From positions 59,276-123,275 of the forward strand of contig MNCI01017497.1 in NCBI GenBank assembly GCA_015680685.1: a DNA stretch of 64,000 nt, given 5' to 3'. Source of the DNA: Gnetum montanum (taxonomy: Eukaryota > Streptophyta > Gnetopsida > Gnetales > Gnetaceae). Shown here piece by piece: positions 32,331 through 44,480 of the stretch (position 1 is the stretch's first letter; each line of letters opens with the position of its first letter). Under the pieces are notes generated by a model. It saw only the letters and a program-made list of their open reading frames with translations, did no database searches and was not told the DNA's origin. The position numbers and the translations under genes are program-made.

Positions 32331-33500
32331 CTAAAAGGAAACCACCTAGGATATTTTCTTATCTACAAGGAAATTATTAGCAGCAGTTCCATTAGTAATA
32401 GTATTATCTAAGTGAAATGGCAACTCAACCTTAATATCATTATCAACAATGGCAAAACCCATAGTCATGGGGGATGCCACTACCAAGCCAACAATATCCT
32501 TACTACCAATAGGACTTGTATGGATACTTTGTCTAGTAACCTGTGTCTCCTAGTGGCTCTATAAATCATACTTCTTTTCTCCATCACTACTACCTCCTAA
32601 ATATTATAGACCTGCTACTTAACAAGTTGAATCTCCTTTTGCATACACTCATTATTTACCGTAACACTTTGCACCTGACAATTCCACTCCTTTGCTAATT
32701 ACACTACTAATGCAAGATGAGATATCATCATAGCCTTAGTAATGTAATGTCACACAGGCCATGAACTTACATCTAGATGATAATTTAAGTGTTTCTGAGC
32801 ATAAGCCTTGGAAAATGAATTTCTTGAGACCCAATAGCCCACCTAAACCCCCATAGGTATCTATGGCTACTAATCCTTCTCAAGCTACACCTAAGATAAC
32901 CATCAAGCTTCCTTTGAACCAAAGATCCCAAAATGTACACATTTTCATGTTAACTCATGTAGTTATAGACTAGATAAAGGTAGAATAGCTTTCCACGAAA
33001 GGATCTAATCCTGGAAGTTCTCTAATTTATTTACAAATTGTAGTAAATGATCCATGTAAAGCTCTACTAAACTTAGGTTTGGGATGAACTTAAATTTCTA
33101 AGAAATGTATAACTATCTCAACTTAAAAAATGTAACATCAAGTTAAAGCTGATTGATCAATCCATCACCATTCCTTAGGAATTGATGGAGGATATTGTGA
33201 TAATTGTCTATGGATGATTATATCTAGTGGACTTCCTAGTCATTCATGTAGATAACTATAAGGGCGACTTCCCAATTATCATGAGAAGGGCTTGGCTAGG
33301 TATAATTAATGCCAAGCTAGGGATCAAAGACCTTTCCTTGGAAATATCCAAGGACAATGAATTTAGAAAGGTCAAGAAGAAGAGGATTTCATGTATCACA
33401 TACAATGACACAAGGTACCATTACGTGCAAAAAATATGGGTTGTAAAGAGTACATCCATCATAGCATGTAAGAATTATGCCAAAATAATAGATGTCTAAA
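32331..33500 (+). pseudogene. Gag tail and protease remnant of element A
   Basis: A Tyr/Gln/Pro-coding stretch (32340-32700) corresponds to the Gag tail of B. The protease follows: the active-site region near 33065 reads LLNLGLG, where B has LLDLGSG, so the catalytic Asp is now Asn. The PIIMRRAWL segment near 33275 matches the IIMGRAWL motif of B. Stops and frame changes are frequent. Confidence 0.65.
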
Positions 33501-33819
33501 GGTTCCTAACAAAACAAGAGTGTACCTAATGGCTAATAACAAATGATAGCTCTAGTTCAATAATGTGCATGGAATGAGTCAAAATCCTTACAAGTGAATA
33601 TGCTCAAAATGCAGTAGATCCAAAACCAACTCTTTAAAACTGAATGCATGGAAGAAACCAAAATGTATTGGGGAGAGTTAGAAATCCATGATATTTCTAA
33701 ACAAGAGTCTTTGGAATTCAAATCTTTATCAACAACTCTAGAATATGTATTTCTTAATAATGACAAATTGGTAATCATCAATGCTAATCCAATTAAAGAA
33801 AAAATGGAAAGCTGCTAAA

Positions 33820-35240
33820 AGTAGTATATAAATGACCAACAATATTTTCTTGGTCATGTGATGAATTGACAGGAATAGATCCACACATATGACAAGATCA
33901 TATCTACGTAGATTCCACTATTAAATCTAAGTGGTAGGTTCAAAGGAGGTTGAATCTAAAATTAAAGAAAGTTGTAAAGAATGAGAGTGAAAAGCTTCTC
34001 AAAGTAGGATTCATCTATTTGGTGGCAAATAGTGAGTAGATAAGTCCACTTATTATTTCAAAGGAGGTTGAATCTAAAATTAAAGAAAGTTGTATAGAAT
34101 TTAGATTGCTAAACATGGCCACATTTAAATATCATTTTTCTTGCCATTTTTGAACCAAGTATTAGATACAATTGTAGGGCATAGTTGTTGAAGTTTTCTA
34201 GATGGGTACATTGGGTACAACCAAATAACAATTGCTCTAGAAGACCATGCCAAATTAACTTTCACAAGTCCTTGGGGAATTTTCAAATACAAGAAGATAT
34301 CCTTTGGCCTTTGTAATGCCCCTATAAAATTTCAACACTTAGTTCGAAGTACCTTTGGTAGGAAATTCGTAGTGGTATGGAAGTCTTCATGGATGACTTC
34401 TCCACCTATGGCATTGATTTTAAACAAGCATTGGACTGTATTGAATAGGTAGTAAAATGGTGTGTAGAAATAAACCTATGGCTCAACTAGTAGAAAAGAC
34501 ACTTCATGGTCTACGATGACATTATTTTGGAGAATATAATTTTAGGTAAAGGAATAAAGGTGGACCTTGAAAAGATAAGGTTCATCAAGGAATACTTAGA
34601 AAAACTTAAATTGTAAAATATGTAAGGTCATTTCTTGGCCATATTAGTTACTAAAGATGTTTCATTGAAAAATTCTCTAAAATTTCCAAACCATTGGTTA
34701 AACTTACCAACAAGGATGCAGCTTTGGAATGGACTAGGGAATACAAATAGATATTCCAATACTTGAAATAGAAGCTTGTAGAAACACCCATTCTACATGT
34801 TCCTAATTGGTTCAAACCTTTCCATATCATGACAAGTACATCCAACAATGCATTGTAAGTGGTATTTACATAAATGGATGATTAAAACTACCTATATTAT
34901 ATCCATTGTACAAGTAGGAGCATTGTGAGTTCACAACTTAATTATACCACTACAGAAAAGGAACTCATGATAGTGGTATATACTCTAGAAAAATTTAGGC
35001 ACTATGTGCTTGGATATCTAGTTTTTGTGCACAATGATTATGATGCAATTTTCCTTTTGATGAATTAGCCAGTAGTCAATCCCTGTGTTATATAGTGGTT
35101 GGTGATCTTACAGGAGTTTGATCTTACAATGGTGGATAGAAAAGATACCAAAAATGTAGTAGTAGATCATTTATCTCAGTTAAGATGGAATAGCAATGAT
35201 AATGAAGAGTTTTTATCTGATTAGTTTCTAGATGAACTTC
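33820..35240 (+). pseudogene. Reverse transcriptase and RNase H remnant of element A
   Basis: Matches the RT of element B along its length: EFRLLNMATFK, the SFLDGYIGYNQI-type block, and the catalytic FMDDF at 34386-34400 with both Asp intact. RNase H motifs follow near 34830-35190 (a TTEKELMIVVYTLEKFRHYVLG-like helix and a final DHLSQL). The segment between SPL and EFRLLN is replaced by a copied stretch (see the 38-bp repeat). Frameshifts and stops are present throughout. Confidence 0.7.
33939..34094 (+). repeat. Exact 38-bp duplication inside the RT of element A
   Basis: 33939-33976 and 34057-34094 are identical (starting TTCAAAGGAGGTTGAATC). The second copy stands where B encodes PKKGGKWRVC, so it overwrote RT sequence. 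Confidence 0.85.
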
Positions 35241-35379
35241 TCTTTACTAAGGCAACTAACATTCATGCACAAAGGGTCACAAAATGGTATGATGAATTTC
35301 TCTCATACATAATCACCTAGAAGACTTCTACTAAATGGGATCATAGGAAGAAACGGTAGTTTTTTCACCAAGTTAAACA

Positions 35380-36640
35380 CTAAGAGATCAAGGGTAACCT
35401 CTATAAGGTTTGTGTCGATGGCCTGGTATGATGGTATGTACTTAATACATATCAACTAAGAGTCCTCCAAGATACTCACAAGGGTCCTTGTACAGGCCAC
35501 TATGTGGGAAGAAAAATGACTACAAAGATCTTAATTGTAGGATATTTTTTGTTAACAATCTTTAGGGATGATCATCATTTTTTCTATTCTTGTGAGAGGT
35601 GTTAATGAGATGGAGGGATGACTACCCATATGGAAAGAACCCAACAAATAATTCAACTTTTGGAGCCTTTTGACCTTTAAAAATTGATTTCATGGAACTT
35701 AGCACTCCATTTCTAATGGGAAATCATACATTATGATTACTATTGACTATTGTACCAAGTGGGTTGAAGCTCTAGTTGTTTCTGACTATATCTCTACTAC
35801 TGCAACTCATTTCTTTTAACATCAGGTGGTAAATAGGTTTTATGTGCATGGAGAACTAATTTATAACAATGAAACCCATTTCATAGGTGATACCTTTTAC
35901 AAGTTACTGTAACACTTGAGGGTGCAACATAAAATTAGAACACCATATCACCCTTAAGCCAATGCTTAAGCAAAGATAACCAATAGGGAGATCACTTGAA
36001 TTCTAACATGAACCATCAATAGGTATAGGAAAGATTGAAGTACCAAATTTAATGATGCCCTTTGGGCATATTGCTCAACATGGAAACTTCTTATAGGCTA
36101 CTCTACATATGAATTAGTATACAGAAAGTTACCTAAACTTCTGATTCAAACTAAACTCCATACACTTACAATTGCATGTTAACTTGACTTAGACATTAAC
36201 TTAGCATAAAAGGAATGACTCATGATACTTAACGTACTAGATGACTAGTGAAGAGTAGCTCTAATGATGAATGAAGTACACAAGACATACAATAAACAAT
36301 GTCATGATGTACAAATAAGTTACATTCAAACTAGGGGACAAGATTTTCTATTGGAATCTTGTGCATGTACCGCAATGAACTAAGTTCCATACATTATAGA
36401 AAGGATCTTACATCATACACTCAACTTTTTCTTCTGGGACTATGAAAATTTACCATCCACCAAGCCCTCAAAAGTGCATGCTGGTCAACATCCAGTAACT
36501 TAAATCCTTCATGGACTTCCAAGTAACCAATCATAATACTAACATCTCTAATCAAGAATAAGCACACTCCATTTTCCAAATCTTCTCTTTCAAACTTAGT
36601 CATGGGGGATATACCCATCTACCATAATATCTTAATAAGG
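35380..36640 (+). pseudogene. Integrase remnant of element A
   Basis: His/Cys zinc-binding pattern remains near 35565-35605 (HHFFYSCERC). The core shows KIDFMEL near 35683 (first catalytic Asp kept), IYNNETHF at about 35859 (second Asp position is Asn) and AKITNREIT near 35970 (catalytic Glu position is Lys). The C-terminal tail to 36640 matches B. No chromodomain follows. Confidence 0.7.
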
Positions 36641-38035
36641 ATGAAGGGGCATTTTTTCTTTTTCTTTTTTTGCAACATTTTTTATATGTTTTCCATTCTC
36701 TTTATATTTTACTAATTATTTAATATGTTTTTCTTTTCTTGCTATTTTCTTCTTATTTTCATTTACTCTTAATTGAAATATTTGATTTTGTTCTATGGCT
36801 ACTATAAATTTTGGAAATTGTTAAATGCAACTATCAAAGTTATTATTTATTATAAAGGAAAATGTTTTCCTTAGATTATGTTCTCTACTAATAGTTTATT
36901 AGTTTTCTAGTGGTATCAAGTAGTGAATTCATGACATCCATCCATTCCATATATCTCATGTAGAGTCTGAATTATGGAAACATGAAGGTTCTTTCACATA
37001 AAAACTAAAGGCAACATGTGATCTTGTTACCTAATGAAATGGGAATGGAAAAGGGTGTGATCTCAAGGGGACTTGTATGTTCTTCTCCTAACTTCTTTTT
37101 TTAGTTCTATGGCTCCTCATCATCACTCCTAATATTGATCATAAATGAAGCATATCTCTATATAGTGTGGTTCTCGATAAATAAAAACAATAATTCAAAG
37201 CACATCCATTTGATAATCTCATGAGCTACAAGTACTAGTTGTGGGGCTAGAAAGACATGTTACCCATGCCTAAAGGCACCCCTCTAACTAAGGCCTTACC
37301 TACTTCCTTCTTCTCTTATTTTTTTTCCTAGGAGTGATGGTTGTCCCTTGTTATTGTCATAGGCTCATGATGGTAGGAGAGAAGGAATACATTAATGAGA
37401 GGTCACTGAAATTGGAATGGACTTGGTCTAGACTCGAAACAAGCTGGTATCAAATCATCTTAATCATAAATTTTACTAAGGATCGCAAGTGACTATGATG
37501 TGGATTTTTCATCTACCGTTCTCTTTCTACCATTCTCACACTCCATTTTCTCTCACCTCATTTCCTCATGCCATGGTAAATTGATATTTCTTTTATAGTT
37601 TGCATAATCTTAAGACAATTCCTTACATGAATGTAGTGTTTAACTTAAATAATCATTCATCATTCAAGTTGCCTACGAACTTCTTATAATGAGGTTATGT
37701 AATGGCCTATTAGGTATAAGCATACTTTGGGGAGACTCACTTGTGTATCTTTTGGTTTACTTCAAGTTCAACCCCCTAATCATAGACCTCATTATAATCT
37801 TGATTATCTTAATACCTTCCCTCATCTAGTTCTTTCTCTAATTTGGCATAAGAAACATCATCCAATTACTCATTCCACATGATCAAATTGCTCCAATTTT
37901 GAGAATGATAGTCTCAATTGTGTTGTTCCTATAATTTTTCAAAATTTTGGCTCCCATTTTAGTCTCTTTTTTTTACCTCAAACTCGTTCAAAATTCCTCA
38001 ATACCTTAAGTTGAAAAATAGTTGCAAATAGTTTC
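36641..38035 (+). other. Conserved non-coding block of element A
   Basis: No coding frame. Contains the shared CTAGAAAGACATGTTACCC block (37247-37270, reading on to CATGCC) and the shared ACTTTGGGGAG block near 37722-37735. Same order and spacing as in B, D and F. Confidence 0.65.
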
Positions 38036-38110
38036 ATCGATGCATCCCCATTGATGCAATTGTTTTAGTTGATGTAGCCCTATCAACGTACCACAAAAAT
38101 CCTATAAATA
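38036..38110 (+). promoter_or_regulatory. Internal promoter candidate upstream of the 3' ORF of element A
   Basis: CATCGATGCATC and CATTGATGCAATTG palindromic motifs precede TATAAATA at 38103-38110, which is 467 bp before the 3' ORF ATG. In element F the corresponding distance is 469 bp. Confidence 0.55.
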
Positions 38111-38544
38111 CATGTAACACATAGCTTATTTTTCACATTTTCTTCTAAATGCATAAGGAGTTTTCATAATTTTTCAAAGCTCAAAGCCTTACAAGAGCCA
38201 TAACTTCTTAATCATTTACCTTTTTTCACTTATTCTTCGATCCTAAAGCTACCAGAGATATGTTTTACGTCGTGTGGACATCAAACATTAGGTTTTCATA
38301 GAAAAATGTTCAAAAATGTTTCTAAATTCACATGTATAAGATATTAAAAAAATATCAAATTAATGATAATAAGATTTAATATCAATAATAAACCTCCATT
38401 GGAGCATGACTAAAATAATATCATATGTCTATGATCACTAAATAATGACTTAAAGATAAAATTTCAACTTTTGACCAATAGACATAACATGATTAACTAA
38501 TGAAAGGTATCTAAATAAAACAAAGATTATGTCTAAAAGACTAA

Positions 38545-38572
38545 TCCTAGGTTATGTTTGTTATTGCAAATG
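38545..38572 (+). promoter_or_regulatory. Putative 3' splice site at the 3' ORF start, element A
   Basis: Branch-like GACTAATCC, then 25 bases with TTTGTTATTGCAA directly before the ATG at 38570. The acceptor AG has become AA, probably by decay. Confidence 0.5.
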
Positions 38573-40290
38573 ACACCTAAGCGAGGACTGTAGGTAGGAG
38601 GGCCATCACAACCTAAGGAAAAACAATCACATGGTGGAAGCAGCTAACAAAAATCCCAAGAGTAAGCATTTAAAGCCAACCATGCTACTGGCCCCTATGT
38701 GAGGAACTCAAGGTGAAATCTATCCATTAGATACCTACAATAAAAATAGAATAATTCAAGTAAGATGAGGTTCCAAAACTGCAACTTAATCTAGAGGTCA
38801 CGCTTATAAAGGCCTACCTAGAGAAGGTCCACACCAAAGAAATTCAAAGCTCCATCCTTCAGGAATTGAATTTCAAACCTTTCCTAGAGCTTACAATAGA
38901 AGAGATCATAACACAACTTCAAGGGTCTTCATTATGATTGATTCTTTCCAATAGTGGGGGATGGTATATGGAAGAACCTTATCTCATCTAGAACAACTAA
39001 CAAGAAGGTGTTGTTGTTAAAATCAAAGGTATCATCATCTCTTACTCTATTGAAGAAATAGCAGAGGCTTTTAAATTATCCAACATAGAGGTAAAGCTAA
39101 CATAAATATATACTTAGGTGGACCTAGAAGCAAAGAAAGAGCGAGTTTAGTAGTGTTATGGAGTGGACCATAAGAAGTACAATGCCCTCACGAAAATGGA
39201 GCAAACCTATTTTAAGATTGTAGCCAATCAAATTAATCCAATGATGAGGCCAAGCAAACTAACTACCTTCTCCACCATGGCATGTATGGCTCTAATTGAA
39301 AAGTTTCTAGTCAACCTTTCGTAGCTCATCTTCCTTGAAATAGAGAAGAATTTTAAGAAGAATGAAAATGGTAGGAAGCCATTCCTCTTTCCATGCTTGA
39401 TCAGAAAACTTTGCAAAAGGAAAGGGATAGCCGACTATTCCAATGATGTTGTTCATAGAGCTCCTACTGCATCATGGTAGGAAATGATGAAAGAAAAAAA
39501 AAACCTACCAAGCTTTAAGAGGAGGAACAACCACCTCCACCACTACCTGTAGCACTAGAGATAACAACAAAAATGCTAGTAGTTGTAGAGCATCTAAGAA
39601 AACTTAGAGAGCAACAATTACAATAATAACAAGCCTCTAGAGGTGGTGGAAAATCTTCATTATACAAACTAGTGATGAGTCATTTGAATAAGGTCACAAG
39701 GATCATTAACTAGCTAAATAATGAGATGACATCACTATTCTCTTCACAAAGAAAATAGGCATCCGTTCACTCCAATCCTGCTACTAGAGAAGTCATTGTG
39801 TTCATACCAAGACATGCATTCCTTAAAATTTTTAGGAATGTAGTAGCCTTCTTTGTAATAATGGAAGAAGAAGAGGAAGCGATGATCCTAATTATGCCAC
39901 ACAAAGGCTAAGAGATAGTAGTAGAAGTGGTGGCCAATAATATTAGAGAAGATCTAAGTGCTCCTACTATATCTATCCTTGATGTTATTGTCATGGAATA
40001 TGTACAAGAATTAGCAAGAGTAGGGAGCAAAATGATGAGTGTAGCTCAACACGAAGAAGTATTGGAATGACTAGTGGGAGTCAGGCAACCAATTCTAGAA
40101 ATTTTTTATCTTTCAAAAGATATATCATCTATTTAGTCACAACTACTAGAGCCAAAGGATTAAGCTCTTGATGGTGAGTGTATAACTCAAGGAGGTCATC
40201 ATTAGTAATCAACGATTGGTTGCTGACATTGCAAAACTTAGGGCTTGCTCGTCAAATGCTATCATTCTTAGGCCAGAATTCACCAAAAAT
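38570..40290 (+). pseudogene. 3' ORF of element A (Transposase_32-like), truncated
   Basis: Opens MTPKRGL and then a GGPSQPKEKQ-like stretch, as in D. The best preserved part (39240-39480) matches the F protein: ALIEKFLVNL, then FLFPCLIRKLCKRKGIADYSNDV against FPCLIRKLCQRAGI in F. A Thr/Pro linker and a HEEVLE segment near 40055 also align. It carries many stops and frameshifts. The alignment continues to about 40270 and then meets the LTR of element B, so the coiled-coil tail is lost. Function unknown; see the F copy. Confidence 0.65.
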
Positions 40291-40307
40291 GAATCTTTTT
40301 AACAAAT

Positions 40308-41115
40308 TTAGTAGAAATATTAAGAGCCTGTCAAGAGATATCGAACACCCAATATCGGAACCTGTCTCATTGCCTATAAATAAGAGACCAGGGTGCTTGA
40401 TTTGGTAGTTAGTTTCTTAGTCCCTTACCTGAAATCTTGCAGTTTTTCCTTTCCAGAGTTAGAATTATTTCTAAGTGCCTGCAGTAGGAGTCATAAAGTG
40501 AATAGATCTTTATTCGAGCATTGTGTACCTGAGCACAACTTGTGACCAGAAATAAAGATGACCTTTGTGATAAACCTTGCAACATTCAGAATAGTTTAAT
40601 TATTTCATTTAAACATTATTTAATGTTATTTACTATCCTCATTAGTTAATTAATGTTATTTCTCTTGAATCATTAATTATCAAGAATTAGCACACTTAGT
40701 ACGACCACTTCGAGCATATGTGGGAACACTTGGTAACCCAGTAACGGCTAGCGTTTGGTAATCCGAGTAGTGTTACACACTGGTTTAGGATGTGTCTAGA
40801 GAGTGGGAACAGATGCTAGTGTTAGAACTAGTTAGAGAATAGTTAACTAGTTAAATCAAATTAGTTATTAAATTATTTCATTTCTTCCCTTAAGCACCAG
40901 GAACATAAAACATAAAAAACCATAAAAATCACATACCTCAAGTTTACTTAACCATACAATCATGCCGTACAAGTAAGCTTGGGAAGACAACGATCGCATA
41001 ACCCATCCTTGTTCTGTGAAGGCACATTAAGCACTTAGTCTTTGGAGTTCAATGAGATCGCACGTGAATGCTCATTTTCGTATTGTTGGGTGTAGGGGTA
41101 CCTCGTCGCTCATCA
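40308..41115 (+). repeat. 5' LTR of element B (5' end diverged)
   Basis: Alignable with 49456-50277 from about AATATTAAGAGCC onward. TATA box TATAAATA at 40375-40382, GATATC-type motifs just upstream, end CGTCGCTCATCA. Confidence 0.85.
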
Positions 41116-41116
41116 T

Positions 41117-41134
41117 TGACATCGTTGCTAGGGA
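41117..41134 (+). other. Primer binding site of element B
   Basis: TGACATCGTTGCTAGGGA, five C-to-T or G-to-A changes from the tRNA-Asp complement. Confidence 0.8.
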
Positions 41135-41252
41135 CTTTGTTATTTGTGCGCTAATTAGAACTTAGGAAATCCTTCCATCGTTGGAAAAAACCCTTAGGGT
41201 TAGTTATTTTACAATCATCAAAAAGAGAGTATTTCACACTAAATAATCAATC

Positions 41253-43222
41253 ATGTCTTCTTCTTCTTATGAGAGTGCTTCACTGCCTAGGTCTGACACC
41301 ATGAACAATCAAAGATGGAGTGTATAGGATAATCCGCTAGTACCCCAATAGTTTCACTTGGTATACATTCATCTTGATGAGTATATACCAGACTTTACCT
41401 TTATCCTCCACGAGGATGAACAACTTCATTAGTGGGATTTAAAAGGTAACATAGTGTTACCCCTCGATCGCTCAATCCCAAGCATGCTTCTTCATGCTCT
41501 CACACAAATTGGTATGCAACACTTACAATCGAAGTACATTATGCAAGAACAAGATTCGAGAGAGTATCGACACACAGAGGCACAACTCTAAAGGGACTTA
41601 CAATACGAGAGACATTACAAATCTATGAAGGGAAAGTGGTCTCCGGATGTCCCATATGTCATAAGTGAAAATGAGGGTGGTGAACCTACCTCGGAAGGTT
41701 TTCCACATAACGATGTTCCTCTCGTTGACTTCGGTCAAGGAGCTGCGTATCAAAATCTTCACTTAACCATTCATAACCTAGGCTCTAATACCAATGGACA
41801 CAAAGGATCTAAAAAAGGAACACAAACACATGACAACAACAAACATTCCAATCGTAACCACGACTAAGGCCATGACCACCAAAGAGAAAGTGACAAACAC
41901 CATCATGGTGCTAGTCCTCCTTTCTCTTCACCTTCATCATCTCCTTCCCCCTCTCCTTTGGGATCTGAACACAGTTGCAAAGGGAAAGGCCATGAGGACA
42001 ATGGCAAGAAAAATATAGATCATAGAAAAAATAGTCAAGAAAGGGGATAAGGGCATTCTAGAGAAACACATCGCGAAAAAAGGGAGAGTGTAGGGAACAA
42101 CATAGGCATCATAGATGCCATAGACAGTATGATTATGATGAACCCCTACTCGCTACTCGAAGTATGTTAGACATAACAGAGGCCGTTAGGATTTCAAAAA
42201 GGCATCAAAAGGACAGTAGGATCAAAAGATTAGACATGAACAATATCCCACGATTTGAAGGAGGATACAACACTGATCATCAAAATCATCTACAAGCATT
42301 TCACGATACATGTGCCTTGCAAAATATAGAAAACAAATGGCAAAAACTGAAGTTGTTTCCACAAACACTGATCAAGGAAGTGAAAAGTTCATACCAATCC
42401 TTAGAATTGGAATCCATTCGTCGATGGAGTACCATGATGGAGATACTCAACGATAAGTATCAAATGTACTCCTGAGTGTCCAACCTGTATAAGCAAANTG
42501 ATAAGTATCAAATGTACTCCTGAGTGTCCAACCTGTATAAGCAAATTCAAGGATGAAAACAAAGAAGACATGAACCCTTGGATGCTGCCATGGGTTGATA
42601 TTATGCATTATTACATCGTTGCCCTAGCCATGATTACTGGCAAAGGGAACAAGTACGCCATCTTGTGGATGGGCTTAGGTATGAAACACGAAAAACCCTT
42701 GGGACTTATGTCCAAGGAAGGCTATCTAAGCTCAAAGCCCATCAAATACAAAGATTGTTGGAGAAAGTTGCCAAGGAGGAAGGTGAGTTAAGGAAAAGAG
42801 AAAGTGTGAAGGAATACAATAGAAATCCTTCCCTCCGAAAGAAGAAAGTTAGATTTTGTGAAGATGAAGAAGAGTCACCACTCAAAGAGATGACGAATAG
42901 GAAGACTTTGCCCATTCAAAAGTTTGCATCAGATGTATCGACAAAGGTAGATCAAATGTGGGACTTCCTAGATGATAAATTTCAAATTATTCTAAAAATA
43001 GTAGAGGATTCTAGAGAGCAGGGTAGTGATCAAGAGAAAAGGAAAAAGAGAGAAGTTGAATATGCATGTAATAAGGATAAGGACAAAGTTTCCATCATTG
43101 AGGAGGTTGTGGATTCAAACACAGACAATGATGATGGGTGTGAGATATGCCAATATGACCATCCTAAAGGATGTTGCCTAGTAGTGTCACATCTACAAGA
43201 GTCTAGGGTATATGCACTAAAC
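41253..43222 (+). pseudogene. gag: gag of element B
   Basis: ATG at 41253 starts MSSSSYESASLPRSD. Conserved N-terminal block DFTFILHEDEQL, a His/Asn/Lys-rich and Ser/Pro-rich hinge (41790-42000), the capsid-type domain (42220-42475: LDMNNIPRFEGGYN, LESIRRWSTMMEI), then after an assembly gap LVDGLRYETRKTLGTYVQG and a charged helix region. A zinc knuckle CEICQYDHPKGCC (C-x2-C-x3-H-x4-C) lies at about 43140. Stops and one frame change are present. Tyr/Gln/Pro-rich sequence continues to about 43740. Confidence 0.82.
42452..42545 (+). other. 46-bp exact duplication around a single N (assembly artefact)
   Basis: 42452-42497 and 42500-42545 are identical and are separated by the unknown base at 42498 and one T. 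This is the signature of two overlapping contig ends joined without merging. Confidence 0.85.
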
Positions 43223-43799
43223 TGACAATTAAATAGATGGAAAACATCCTGAAGGTTACCTTATCCTTAAGCTAATCCAAGGCAATTCCACCAACCCTTG
43301 ACATATTATCCAAGTGGAACTCCACCACAAAAAAATGAACAATATCAACAATGGAAACACCCACAATTATGAGGAATGTCATTACCACATCAACAATACC
43401 CTTATCATCAACCTGACCCATACAGGTATTACGTTCAATAGCCAATCTCTCCATGTGATTCCATTAGTCACATCACTCTTCAACCTTACTACTAGACCCA
43501 CGAATACTATAGAACTCCTTCTCCTAGGGGTGATGTTTCACAAACAAATTATCCTTTTCATCTAACTGCACCTCTTTCACCCTTAGCTCCATTACCAACC
43601 GCTCCAACTATGTAGGGTGAGCTTCTTGCCCAGCCACAGCAATATAATGCTACAAGGGCTATCAATCCTCAACCTACTATTGGTTTAGACAACTAATCAA
43701 AGAAAAGACCTTTCTTTAGAACCAACAGTCCAACTAAGTCCTTACAACCACAAGAGGCTAATTGTCCAATTACCTCACCATCATTTGAATCTTTGGAGC

Positions 43800-44251
43800 T
43801 TTCTTCGAACCAAAAATCGCATCCAACGCACATGGTCATGTTGACTCATGAAATTACTAATTGGATTAAAGCTAGCCATCTTCCTAGGAAATTATTTAAT
43901 CCTAGAAGTCCTCTTATATATTTGTAAATCACTGGAAATGAGCCTTGCAAAGCTCTTTTGGATTTAGGTTCTGGTGTTAACTTAATATCTTAAGAAATGT
44001 ACAAAGCCTGGAACCTACCTCCATTAAAAAAGAGTAACATTCATTTAGAGTTGGCTAACCAATTCATTACTTTCCCATTAGGACTAGTGGAGGACATTGT
44101 CACCATTGTTTGTGGATGGTCATACCCAGTCGATTTCCTAGTGATTCAAGTCAACAACTATAAGGGGGACTTCCCAATCATAATGGGAAGAGCATGGCTA
44201 AGCACGATTGATGCACACCTAGGAATACGTGATCTTTCCCTAGAAATATAA
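43800..44251 (+). pseudogene. Protease of element B
   Basis: Active-site region ALLDLGSGVNLIS near 43955, with Asp-Leu-Gly in place of Asp-Ser/Thr-Gly; Athila-type proteases are often Asp-Leu-Gly. The flap-to-C-terminal motif FPIIMGRAWLSTID lies at about 44175. Frame differs from pol downstream, and two stops interrupt the upstream part. The D copy reads LLDSGFGVN, so the active-site Asp is conserved in both. Confidence 0.72.
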
Positions 44252-44480
44252 AAAAAATATGTTTAGAAAGATCGAAAAGAAAAAATTTCCATGCATTGCA
44301 TACAGTGACACAAGGTGCAACTACGTGCAGAAGTCCTGGTTTGTACAATGCTTGACACTACCTGCATGCAACTAGTGTGCACACGTAACGGATATACAAA
44401 GATGCTTGTATGTAGCAGCCACAAGACATGAAGGCACCTAGTGGCTGACAATTGACCAAGAGAGTAATTCAACTATATGC

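Larger units (their letters stand above)
12800..40300 (+). mobile_element. Element A: old Athila-type Ty3/gypsy retrotransposon, split by element C
   Basis: Plus-strand order: LTR ending 13609, primer site, gag start (13764-14587), 16.65-kb insertion of element C, rest of gag (31247-32330), protease, RT, RNase H, integrase (to about 36640), non-coding block, internal TATA, and 3' ORF from 38570. The sequence then runs into the LTR of element B. Coding regions are dense with stops, and the primer site carries seven changes. No matching 3' LTR was found: the LTR at 40308-41115 resembles 49456-50277 more than it does this 5' LTR. A is therefore either 3'-truncated or interrupted by B. Confidence 0.8.
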
